8,466 bases of DNA from Bacteroidetes/Chlorobi group bacterium ChocPot_Mid (GCA_003731675.1 RCNQ01000244.1:1-8466), one strand, 5' to 3'. Positions 1 through 5,942 are shown, counted from the first letter of the stretch. The notes: a model not told the origin generated them from the sequence alone. Numbers and translations are program-made.

Positions 1-734
1 AAGCGAATACAAAGGGATTTAAAAAAGGTTTGCTATGTACTTTATCGGTTATACTTTATGATATATCGGGTAACCTTCTGTTTCTGGCAAATGTTGGAGA
101 TTCCCGGATTTATTGTTATAAAAAAAAGGTGTGGCACCAGCTTACTGTTGATGATTCGTACACTAAGATAATTAAAATCAATGGGAAAATTGTAATGGAA
201 AATGGTTCTCCGAAAACAATTATGCAAATTTCAAAGTCGCTGGGTTCAAATACAATTGATTATGTTGATGTAACCGAGCTCAATGCGAATGATTATTTAT
301 ATTATGCTCTTCTTTCAGATGGATTCTACGGATTGACCGGATTTTCTTCTTTTCTTGACAGATTAGCAAATACAGTTGATATGTCTTCAATACAAGCCAG
401 TATAATCGAAGATATACAGCGGAGTTTTGATGATGACACATCATGTGCGATTGTAAAGGTCAATACTGTTGATTTCACTGGATTGAAACCGCTAATTCTC
501 TCGAATCCTGAAACCTTGCCATTACTTAATCACACATATACTGAAGGTCTTGAAAAGGAATTAAGGCAGTCCATTTCTGAATGTAATGAGGAATACTGCA
601 CAAGAATATTTGAATTTATGCAAAAACATTCTTTGTATTTTGATAAATCCAAAATGATAAATATTTTAGTACAAATGGCTAAGGCAAATATGAATTGTCG
701 TTTTAAATTTACTGAAATTATCAGGAAAATGTGA
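1..734 (+). CDS. PP2C-family Ser/Thr protein phosphatase, 5' end outside window
   Basis: This is the C-terminal part of a metal-dependent (PPM/PP2C) phosphatase, which removes phosphate from Ser/Thr residues in the cytoplasm. The reading frame is open to the left edge (first full codon at base 3), so the TTG at 30 is not a real start and the N-terminal motifs lie upstream. Visible PP2C motifs, in order, are 'NVGDSRIY' (about 93-116), 'LTVDDS' (about 144-161), 'LLSDGFYG' (about 309-332) and the metal-binding 'DDDTS' (about 429-443). After the catalytic domain there is a tail of about 85 residues with a helical, Lys/Glu-rich end that I do not recognise; it could be a regulatory or partner-binding segment. 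The gene converges on the minus-strand TPR gene with only a short gap and no visible terminator. Phosphatase family is confident; substrate and partners are unknown. Confidence 0.85.
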   Translation, partial: ANTKGFKKGLLCTLSVILYDISGNLLFLANVGDSRIYCYKKKVWHQLTVDDSYTKIIKINGKIVMENGSPKTIMQISKSLGSNTIDYVDVTELNANDYLYYALLSDGFYGLTGFSSFLDRLANTVDMSSIQASIIEDIQRSFDDDTSCAIVKVNTVDFTGLKPLILSNPETLPLLNHTYTEGLEKELRQSISECNEEYCTRIFEFMQKHSLYFDKSKMINILVQMAKANMNCRFKFTEIIRKM

Positions 735-748
735 ATTTATTTAACCAA

Positions 749-1342
749 TTATAGTTTATCCATTAGAAATTCTCTACACTTATTAAGCATCCGATTCTCG
801 GCAATTTTCCTATCATCATCATCAGTAGCTAATTTATATAGACGGTAATAATCTAAGCATGCCCCTTCAATATCCCCTGTCTCCTCTTTGAAGGAAGCTC
901 TGAAGTGTAAGAACATTTCTAAATTATTAAAGGGATTGTCTTCAATTAATATATCAAGATCATGAAGTAAAAAGTCTTTTATATTTAAATCCATTGTTAA
1001 ATTCAATCTTGCCCGGATTGCTGAATAGTATTTTGGATTTAACTCTATAGCTTTATTTAGAGCTTCAAGTTCACCAAAACGATCTCTTAAATCCAATCCT
1101 TTTATAATTGCAAGCTCAAAATAGTAATCTGCTTTTGGATTAAGTTCGATAGCTTTTTCTAATAAAACAATTGCTTCCTTGAAGTCTCCATTTTGTTGTA
1201 CACAATACGACAATATATTGTATAATTTATCATCTTCTGGATTCTGTTCAATTGCCGCTCTAAAGTTTACGGCAGCTAATTCAAAATTTCTTTCTTTGTA
1301 ATATTTGTGTCCTAATCTGAAATAATAATTTTTATTTTCCAT
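749..1342 (-). CDS. TPR-repeat protein (paralog 1 of a tandem pair)
   Basis: This is a cytoplasmic tetratricopeptide-repeat protein, probably a protein-protein interaction scaffold. Repeats are clear in the first half: 'ELAAVNFRAAIEQNPED', 'KEAIVLLEKAIELNPKA' and 'GELEALNKAIELNPKYY', each ending in the usual NP turn, then degenerate helices and an acidic 'TDDDD' near the end. I chose the ATG at 1342 (MENKNYYF...) because the product then aligns from its first residue with the neighbouring paralog. An upstream in-frame ATG at 1408 would add 22 residues (MRLKWF...) that have no counterpart in the paralog. No Shine-Dalgarno precedes either start. No enzyme motif, signal peptide or membrane segment is visible. 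It is last in the minus-strand cluster and convergent with the phosphatase gene. TPR identity is secure; the role is unknown. Confidence 0.82.
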   Translation of the reverse strand: MENKNYYFRLGHKYYKERNFELAAVNFRAAIEQNPEDDKLYNILSYCVQQNGDFKEAIVLLEKAIELNPKADYYFELAIIKGLDLRDRFGELEALNKAIELNPKYYSAIRARLNLTMDLNIKDFLLHDLDILIEDNPFNNLEMFLHFRASFKEETGDIEGACLDYYRLYKLATDDDDRKIAENRMLNKCREFLMDKL

Positions 1343-1431
1343 AAATTTATTAATTATTTTTTTAAAATATTTCTCTTCTAAATAAATTGTAAACCATTTC
1401 AGTCTCATCTTTGGGTCTATCTAATTACTCA

Positions 1432-1929
1432 TTAAATATCCTTGTGGGTCTTTAGTGAGTCGAGCAATTCATCTTCGATAACAGCTCTCAAAGATAATAA
1501 AGTTGTTAATTTGTTCCATGGATCTCTTTCAATCAGTAAATCAAGGTCTTTAAAAATTTCGTCATACATTAGCAATTTCCAATATAAATTGAACCTGTCA
1601 AAAACATAGAAATATTTTGTAGGAGCAAGCTCAATTGCTGTATTCAAATCCTCTAAAGCACCTAATACATCATGTGTTTTGTGTTCCTTTATATAAGCCA
1701 GTCTGCTAAAGTACTCGGCTTTTGGATTGAGATCAATTGCTTTTTCTAAATATTCTATTGCATCAATGTAATTTTGTTTTTTCTCACAGATGTATGATAG
1801 AAAATAATAAATTTCCGAATTATATGGATCATCCTCAATAGCTGCAAGAAAATAAGCCTTTGCTAACTCGTCCTCATCATCAGCAAAACGTTTATATGCC
1901 AAATATAAGTAATCTTCCTGCTTATTCAT
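1432..1929 (-). CDS. TPR-repeat protein (paralog 2, shorter)
   Basis: This tetratricopeptide-repeat protein of 165 residues is a clear paralog of the next gene downstream. It shares the opening ('M.NK..YLYLAYKRF' against 'MENKNYYFRLGHKYY'), the repeat 'AIEYLEKAIDLNPKAEY' against 'AIVLLEKAIELNPKADY', and the late segment 'KDLDLLIERDPWN' against 'HDLDILIEDNPFN'. It stops about 30 residues earlier than its sister, ending in an unrelated short tail (SLKTHKDI). I checked the other two frames past this stop and neither continues the missing C-terminus, so a simple recent frameshift is not the cause. It starts with ATG and has no Shine-Dalgarno. It lies 60 bases downstream of the 189-residue unknown gene on the same strand, so co-transcription is possible. 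It is likely a binding scaffold; its partner is unknown. Confidence 0.8.
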   Translation of the reverse strand: MNKQEDYLYLAYKRFADDEDELAKAYFLAAIEDDPYNSEIYYFLSYICEKKQNYIDAIEYLEKAIDLNPKAEYFSRLAYIKEHKTHDVLGALEDLNTAIELAPTKYFYVFDRFNLYWKLLMYDEIFKDLDLLIERDPWNKLTTLLSLRAVIEDELLDSLKTHKDI

Positions 1930-1989
1930 ACTGAAAATGGCTCATATTCTTTAATTAAATTATTATATAGTTATACAACAAAAATTTTT

Positions 1990-2559
1990 TTATGCAACAC
2001 AAAAATAAGATAAATGTATTAATAAATCCCATAATGAAATGATATTCTTTTTTCTTAAATATTCTTCATTTTCAGTAAAAAATTGAATACATAATGGAGT
2101 AATTCTCATTTGAAAAGTTTTTTTGCTTAACATATGAATTGAATATTCTAATCCGATTTGAAATGAATTTGATATTTCACCTTCTGCACTTCTCCAAAAA
2201 TTGTCTTTAAGTTGGAATTGCCCAATATGGCCATTTATGCCATCATCAAATTTAAAATGAAGATAAAAATAACTTTTATGAATATCTTCCTTTTCGAATA
2301 GGAGAAATACTCCCTGAATTAGATAATTCTCGGATTGAATTAAAGTCTCATAACTAAATTCATTAACTAATAATTTTAAATAATTTCCAAGTAAATTTAA
2401 CCTTTCATTATAATCATCTTTTTTTAACCAAAATAATTTCCTTTCCAATTCTGTTAATTCAAATTCACATTTGAAATTTTTAGTTTCTAATAACTGCTCA
2501 CCTCCAACAGCAATTCTGATGGGTCTGAAATTTTCATGTTCAATTTTTATTATATTCAT
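1990..2559 (-). CDS. Hypothetical protein (189 aa), unrecognised
   Basis: I do not recognise this family. The product is soluble-looking, rich in Phe, Tyr and Leu, with no signal peptide and no convincing transmembrane helix. An N-terminal Lys/Glu-rich region ('ELERKLFWLKKDDYNERL', about residues 37-54) looks helical. It is followed by alternating hydrophobic/charged stretches ('KSYFYLHFKFDDGING') that suggest beta-strands. No catalytic motif is evident. I chose the ATG at 2559; a TTG at 2571 would add only four residues (numbering above is from the ATG). The gene begins 26 bases after the stop of the 131-residue gene, and the protease gene is directly upstream of that, so the three probably form one transcript. 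Base composition is strongly A+T-rich like its two upstream neighbours. Function is unknown. Confidence 0.62.
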   Translation of the reverse strand: MNIIKIEHENFRPIRIAVGGEQLLETKNFKCEFELTELERKLFWLKKDDYNERLNLLGNYLKLLVNEFSYETLIQSENYLIQGVFLLFEKEDIHKSYFYLHFKFDDGINGHIGQFQLKDNFWRSAEGEISNSFQIGLEYSIHMLSKKTFQMRITPLCIQFFTENEEYLRKKNIISLWDLLIHLSYFCVA

Positions 2560-2585
2560 AAAACACCGCAACTCTTTAAAATTAT

Positions 2586-2981
2586 TTATATAAGACTTTC
2601 AATGAAATTTTCAAACATACTATTTATTGCTATTGAATCTTTTGTTTCATTATAATTTCTATTATTCATTATTCCATAAAAGTCATCAAACACTAATACT
2701 GCGAATAATGGGACATTTATTGATAATGTAATGGGAATAGGAGCAATCGTTGGTACTTTTGGTGCTGTAACAGCTAGCATGAATTTGCAATTTTCATGAC
2801 TTGAACCTTTAAGCCATAAAGACCAATTTTCTAGACTTGTTTGATCAGAAAATATTCTCTGATTTTCTTTGCTTTCAAAAAAACCTTTCTTATAAGCCAA
2901 ATCTAAAAGTTCAGAATATATTTTGAGATATTCTGTATTATTACTATTAGTTCCACAAAGCGTAGCAAATATATTTTTCAT
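2586..2981 (-). CDS. Hypothetical protein (131 aa), translationally coupled to the protease gene
   Basis: I do not recognise this small protein. Its ATG overlaps the TGA of the upstream aspartic protease gene in an ATGA arrangement (2978-2981). A Shine-Dalgarno-like GAGGA (2990-2986) lies four bases before it, so translation of the two is probably coupled. The first 60 residues are polar and helical-looking. Residues about 67-98 form a hydrophobic, proline-rich stretch ('APKVPTIAPIPITLSINVPL' and flanks) that could be a membrane-inserting or buried beta segment. This is followed by an acidic 'DDFYG' and a polar tail. There is no N-terminal signal peptide. The coupling makes it a candidate partner, substrate or regulator of the protease, but that is inference only. 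It has no recognisable catalytic residues. Confidence 0.65.
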   Translation of the reverse strand: MKNIFATLCGTNSNNTEYLKIYSELLDLAYKKGFFESKENQRIFSDQTSLENWSLWLKGSSHENCKFMLAVTAPKVPTIAPIPITLSINVPLFAVLVFDDFYGIMNNRNYNETKDSIAINSMFENFIESLI

Positions 2982-3658
2982 TGATTCCTCAAATATTTTA
3001 ATCTTTTATTGTTCGTATCTAGCATTATTTTAAAATTATTAAAAAAGTCGGAACCTATGATTGCATTTGTTCCACTGATTAATAAAGTCATTTGTAACAG
3101 TAAAGGTAAATTGCCATATTTGACATTGAAACTTTCCATTCCCAAATTTGTTATAATTTCATAGCATTCTGTTTTAAATTTGCCTACACCTGGATAGAAA
3201 TCTTCTTCAGTACCGATACTAATTAAATTTTCAGTTAAAGCTTGGGACAAATAAGATAGTTTCGCACCGGTGTCTAAAAATAACTTCACATTTTGCTCTG
3301 AAATGGATAGGTCAATAATAGGTATACCCATAAAAGAACTGATTTTAATTTCATTGCCCGTGAAAGCAATATCATCTTTACTGAATGCTATTAGTTTATC
3401 TTTATAATCAAAAAGAATATTATATTTTGACAGTATGTCTGCACCTAATAAAGTAGTAATTTTGAAACCAAGCAAATCAGATATTATTTCTATAGTAAGA
3501 CCCATATAGTTTGAACTGGTTTCAAATAGTTCTGAATTAAAATTTAGTTGATTTAAATTGTGGATTGATATTGGTGACCCTGTATCAATAAGAATTATAT
3601 TTTCATCCTCTTTAATAATCGGATGTCCATCAATTAATTCAAGTTGATAAGTCGTCAT
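2978..3658 (-). CDS. Retropepsin-like aspartic protease, two-lobed single chain
   Basis: This is a clan AA aspartic peptidase that would hydrolyse peptide bonds using two aspartates activating a water. The chain contains two complete retropepsin-like lobes. Lobe 1 has the catalytic 'LIDTGSP' (D25) and the closing 'LLGADIL' (70-76), followed by 'NILFDYKDKLIAF'. Lobe 2 has 'LFLDTGAKLS' (D129) and 'IIGSDFF' (200-206), followed by 'KIMLDTNNKRLKYL'. Each lobe thus keeps the D-T-G motif and the hydrophobic-hydrophobic-G motif, so the 226-residue chain can form a pseudo-dimer by itself. There is no signal peptide, PDZ domain or membrane segment, which suggests a cytoplasmic enzyme, unlike many secreted bacterial relatives. 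An AAAGG-type ribosome site lies nine bases before the ATG. It is first in the minus-strand cluster and overlaps the 131-residue gene. The fold call is strong; the substrate is unknown. Confidence 0.83.
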   Translation of the reverse strand: MTTYQLELIDGHPIIKEDENIILIDTGSPISIHNLNQLNFNSELFETSSNYMGLTIEIISDLLGFKITTLLGADILSKYNILFDYKDKLIAFSKDDIAFTGNEIKISSFMGIPIIDLSISEQNVKLFLDTGAKLSYLSQALTENLISIGTEEDFYPGVGKFKTECYEIITNLGMESFNVKYGNLPLLLQMTLLISGTNAIIGSDFFNNFKIMLDTNNKRLKYLRNQ

Positions 3659-3794
3659 TTTATTGTACCTTTTTAAAATCAGTAATTATTATAATATTTT
3701 TAATTGTCTTGTACAAATTCCTAAGTTGCCTGAATAATAAAATTTAATTCCATATAATTGTTTGTCTTCAAAATTATTTGAACAAAAATTCATT

Positions 3795-3848
3795 AATCCA
3801 CTTAGAAAGTTTTTCTAAAATAAACAATAATTATTTATAACACAAATA
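3795..3848. repeat. Imperfect direct repeat, copy 1
   Basis: These 54 bases match 5667-5720 without gaps at 43 positions by my hand alignment. The best core is ACTTAGA-NN-GTTTTTCTAAA-N-TAAACA-N-TAATT. The two copies are in the same orientation and flank the helix-turn-helix/GLUG unit. A+T richness inflates chance matching, but a match this long including shared C and G positions is unlikely by chance. Confidence 0.55.
3802..3818. repeat. Perfect 7-bp inverted repeat, possible operator
   Basis: TTAGAAA-GTT-TTTCTAA is a perfect palindrome with a three-base centre, about 145 bases upstream of the protease start. It has no T-run in either direction, so it is not a terminator. It could bind a dimeric regulator of the protease cluster. 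In the second repeat copy the left arm reads TTAGATT, so symmetry is not conserved there, which weakens the operator idea. Confidence 0.3.
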
Positions 3849-3896
3849 GTTTATATTTACATTTTTTATTTCGATACTCCAGTTTCAACTCAACCC

Positions 3897-4385
3897 TCAC
3901 AACCTCTGCATATTTGTTGCGATATAATCATCTACCTCATATTTTGGAATCCGTACTTGTCTGCCGTGCTGCAAGAAAGATATTGTTCCATCAAGGCGTA
4001 ATTGATACAATCTTGTTCTACTCATTCTTAACAAATCGCAGGTCTCCGTGATGGTATAAAACTTTACTTCTTTCTTTGTTTTCTCTGCTTTGACGGTCTG
4101 CTTTTTTATCTCTTCAAGCAAAGGAGTATTCTCCAAATCAGTATCAATTTGTAAGAATTTTCCGATAACCTTCATCAGCTTTCCGGGGTCTTTAATCTCG
4201 ATGGATTTGCTATCAGCCAGTTGTTCGAGAAATTCGCTAATATCAATTTCGGGCTTTGCATTGCCAGTTGGAATATCCTCTCTGTAGCCTTTATAATATG
4301 CTATTTCCGCATCCAATCTCTCTGAAAGAGTTATATCCATCATAGGAGCTATTGTATCATTAAACTTGACCGGAACTTCCGTCAT
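3897..4385 (-). CDS. Excisionase/MerR-type helix-turn-helix DNA-binding protein
   Basis: The C-terminal 50 residues are a classic excisionase-family (HTH_17, MerR-like winged helix) domain: 'FYTITETCDLLRMSRTRLYQ' followed by 'GTISFLQHGRQVRIPKYEVD' and 'DYI'. The 'R(Q)VRIP' wing is the usual DNA-contact element. Before it lie about 105 residues, partly acidic and then Lys/Glu-rich and helical, that may mediate oligomerisation. Such proteins act as excisionases, mobile-element regulators or small transcription factors. The frame is open up to 4538, but the first 51 residues of that longer version are an out-of-frame reading of the GLUG gene, so I start at the ATG at 4385; an ATG about 13 codons further in is also possible. 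No Shine-Dalgarno is visible. The gene may be 5'-truncated or fused at the junction with the GLUG remnant. No integrase is nearby. Confidence 0.7.
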   Translation of the reverse strand: MTEVPVKFNDTIAPMMDITLSERLDAEIAYYKGYREDIPTGNAKPEIDISEFLEQLADSKSIEIKDPGKLMKVIGKFLQIDTDLENTPLLEEIKKQTVKAEKTKKEVKFYTITETCDLLRMSRTRLYQLRLDGTISFLQHGRQVRIPKYEVDDYIATNMQRL

Positions 4386-4680
4386 CAATCTGGGAAGCTG
4401 AAATTGATGCATTACCCGTAGCATCAAGCGGAACTGAAATATTCTTGCACATGGCAACGGGTGGTTTGCGGAACACTCGTAATTTTGGATAATCATTCGA
4501 ATCCATATACCAGATAGTATTGAAATCCCAACCTGCAAAAGTTGATTGTGTTTTCATTTCTGCAGTCGTTTTTCCTGTTCCACCATCACTTGTTGACCGA
4601 CCGGATGTTTCTTTGTCCCAATAAGAATTTGTTATTATTCCGCTATAATCATAACTATTTAATCCTACTAATCCTCCCGT
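4360..4680 (-). pseudogene. C-terminal remnant of the GLUG protein, in the shifted frame
   Basis: This stretch continues the GLUG gene in another frame after the premature stop at 4682-4680. It reads 'TGGLVGLNSYDYSGIITNSY', then 'WDKETSGRSTSDGGTGKTTA' and 'FAGWDFNTIWYMDSNDYPKL', the normal ending of a GLUG array. It then begins a new module, 'VAMCKNISVPLDATGNASIS' and 'QIDDGSS'. In homologous secreted Bacteroidota proteins that module goes on with a Cys-containing segment and further domains. Here it ends after four unrelated residues at a TAA. The gene is thus broken twice: by a one-base shift near 4680 and by loss of everything after about 4375, where the helix-turn-helix gene begins. It has no start of its own and is probably not translated. 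Confidence 0.75.
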
Positions 4681-5342
4681 TAAATAAGAGAGCCGCTTAC
4701 CCTTCCGGTTGAATATGAGTTTGAAATAGTTCCTCCATTAGCATTACAACCAACTAAACCACCTATATGGTAAATACCGGTTACACTCGCGGTTGAATAA
4801 GAATTTGATATATTTCCATTACCGGCATTCCAACCAACCAATCCTCCTATACGGAGATCACCTTTAACATTTCCAGTTACGTAGCAGTTTGTTATGGTTC
4901 CATTATTCCCACCAACTAAGCCGCCTATAAAATTACTACCTCCGGGATAACCACTCCCAGATATTTTGACATCTACTACACCAACATTTTTTACTATTGC
5001 ACCACTCCCTGTACCACTAAACAAACCAAAATTAAATGGTCTGTATATGAATAATCCGGTTATTTTATGCCCTTGTCCATCAAAAGTTCCATCAAAGGGA
5101 TAACCTATTGGCACAAATCCCTGACCATTATTCCATGTTGATGTTACGGATGCATCAATATCATTCATAAGAACATAATATGCATCGAGGTCATCCTTCA
5201 TTTCCTGAAGTTGATTAACATTCGTAATCTGGTAAGGGTCACCTGATGTGCCACTACCTAATCCCGAAAAAGCATAACTATTAGTAGTTAAAAAAGATTG
5301 AATAGTTACGAAAACTAAGATAAAAAGAATAAACTTTTTCAT
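4680..5342 (-). CDS. GLUG-repeat secreted protein, truncated by a frameshift
   Basis: This is the N-terminal part of a secreted surface or extracellular protein. Residues 1-24 are a signal peptide (MKKF, hydrophobic core, 'TTNSYA' cleavage region). It is followed by the usual entry 'GSGTSGDPYQITNVNQLQEM' and 'FDGTFDGQGHKITGL', then GLUG repeats 'IGGLVGGNNGTITNCYVTG', 'IGGLVGWNAGNGNISNSYST' and 'IGGLVGCNANGGTISNSYST'. GLUG repeats form beta-solenoid-like rods and are often adhesin-like. The frame ends in TAA immediately after 'GRVSGSLI'. One extra pyrimidine there would give 'LIYTGGLVG...' and rejoin the next repeat in the adjacent frame. I therefore read it as a one-base deletion, or a sequencing error, in a longer gene. 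If expressed, the product would be a short secreted fragment lacking the C-terminal module. Confidence 0.8.
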   Translation of the reverse strand: MKKFILFILVFVTIQSFLTTNSYAFSGLGSGTSGDPYQITNVNQLQEMKDDLDAYYVLMNDIDASVTSTWNNGQGFVPIGYPFDGTFDGQGHKITGLFIYRPFNFGLFSGTGSGAIVKNVGVVDVKISGSGYPGGSNFIGGLVGGNNGTITNCYVTGNVKGDLRIGGLVGWNAGNGNISNSYSTASVTGIYHIGGLVGCNANGGTISNSYSTGRVSGSLI

Positions 5343-5471
5343 GGTTTTTCCTTTAATTTATTGATAAATAATTAATTAGAATCAATTTAATCAAGTTATT
5401 TAAATCAAAATTTGTATATATTTTATGTCAAGAGAAATTTTAATTTCCGTTACAAAAATACAACATTCATA

Positions 5472-5500
5472 TAGCGTCATCGCTACGGAAAAACTACGGA
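5472..5500. repeat. Short hairpin plus CTACGGA direct repeat
   Basis: TAGCG-TCAT-CGCTA (5472-5485) forms a five-base-pair stem with a four-base loop. The heptamer CTACGGA occurs at 5483-5489 and again at 5494-5500. The patch stands out from flanking DNA that is nearly all A and T. It resembles a dispersed palindromic intergenic element, but there is only one copy in this window, so that is a guess. Confidence 0.35.
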
Positions 5501-5666
5501 GTGAAATCCTAAATTGAATAATTTTTTTTGTAAATAAATGATTTTAAAAAAGAATTGTATATTTTAAATTATTTATTAAATATGACCTCACACTTGTCCA
5601 AAATAAAAATAATAAAAAAAGGACTAATACCTTAAATTGAAATTTATTAATCACAAAAAAAATATA

Positions 5667-5720
5667 AATCAACTTAGATTGTTTTTCTAAATTAAACATT
5701 AATTCATTATATACAAAATA
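5667..5720. repeat. Imperfect direct repeat, copy 2
   Basis: This is the partner of 3795-3848, in the same orientation and about 1.87 kb away. It lies in the gene-free stretch upstream of the GLUG gene. Similarity is strongest over its first 45 bases (38 matches) and fades at 5712-5715. A weaker alignment with a one-base gap may extend it to about 5653. Confidence 0.55.
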
Positions 5721-5823
5721 TACAATTTTGGTATGGTTTATTTTGAAGTCAAACGTGATGATTCATTTAAAGACTAATTTTTGGCAGAACAGCTATGTTG
5801 TTCATTTCGGTGTTGTAGTCAAG

Positions 5824-5895
5824 TGATCCCGACGGGATTCGAACCCGTGTTACCAGCGTGAAAGGCTGGTGACCTAACCACTAGTCGACGGGACC
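5824..5895 (-). tRNA. tRNA-Glu (anticodon UUC)
   Basis: A complete 72-base cloverleaf is present on the minus strand. The acceptor stem is GGTCCCG (5895-5889) with CGGGATC (5831-5825); it is fully paired, with one G-U, and the discriminator is A at 5824. The anticodon stem CCAGC/GCTGG encloses CTTTCAC, placing anticodon TTC at 5862-5860, which reads GAA/GAG. The T arm is ACGGG-TTCGAAT-CCCGT, and the D arm is GAC...GTC. CCA is not encoded and must be added. A Bacteroidota-type promoter lies just upstream. The 3' end faces the accessory region. Confidence 0.97.
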
Positions 5896-5910
5896 ATTTG
5901 GTATAGTTTA

Positions 5911-5942
5911 CAAAATTAAGTATTTTTCTTTAATTTTACAAA
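5911..5942 (-). promoter_or_regulatory. Bacteroidota-type promoter of tRNA-Glu
   Basis: On the minus strand, TTTG (5942-5939) is followed after 20 bases by TAATTTTG (5918-5911). This matches the Bacteroidota primary-sigma consensus TTTG-N19-21-TAnnTTTG. Initiation a few bases further on would leave a leader of roughly 10 bases before the mature tRNA 5' end at 5895. Confidence 0.55.

Larger units (their letters stand above)
3661..3896. other. Intergenic region upstream of the protease cluster
   Basis: This very A+T-rich stretch separates the helix-turn-helix gene from the protease gene, both on the minus strand, and should carry the promoter of the protease cluster. A minus-strand TAATTTTG (3776-3769) fits the Bacteroidota -7 consensus TAnnTTTG, but I see no good TTTG at the right distance upstream, so it is weak. 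The stretch also holds one copy of the direct repeat and a short perfect palindrome, both listed separately. I see no gene or RNA in it. Confidence 0.5.
5343..5823. other. Gene-free A+T-rich stretch between GLUG gene and tRNA-Glu
   Basis: No convincing coding frame is present on either strand. It contains a short G+C-richer island (about 5472-5507) with a hairpin, the second copy of the direct repeat (5667-5720), and an isolated GACCTCACACTTGTCC (5583-5598) for which I found no partner. The segment next to the tRNA 3' side (about 5750-5823) is less A+T-rich but also non-coding. A promoter for the GLUG gene is expected here, but I see no match to TAnnTTTG at a useful position. Confidence 0.5.

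Noticed and set aside
735..748. Bidirectional terminator between the phosphatase and TPR genes
   Set aside because: The gap is only 14 bases with no hairpin or T-run.
4090..4287. Plus-strand ORF opposite the HTH gene
   Set aside because: It is antisense to well-supported coding sequence, with Ser/Phe-rich shadow composition and no domain.
4386..4538. N-terminal 51-residue extension of the HTH reading frame
   Set aside because: The same bases encode recognisable GLUG-protein sequence (YPKL..., CKNISV...) in another frame. The extension is a shadow with atypical composition.
4360..4557. Independent 65-residue gene starting at MKTQSTF
   Set aside because: It is the in-frame end of the GLUG remnant. 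The frame continues upstream without a stop to 4680 with clear homology, so the ATG is internal.
5583..5630. Possible insertion-sequence end (GACCTCACACTTGTCC ... GGAC)
   Set aside because: Only four bases are complementary between the candidate ends, there is no transposase fragment, and no partner repeat exists in the window.
5824..5860. Duplicated tRNA 3' end as an attachment site within the window
   Set aside because: No second copy of the T-arm/acceptor sequence was found between 1 and 5823.
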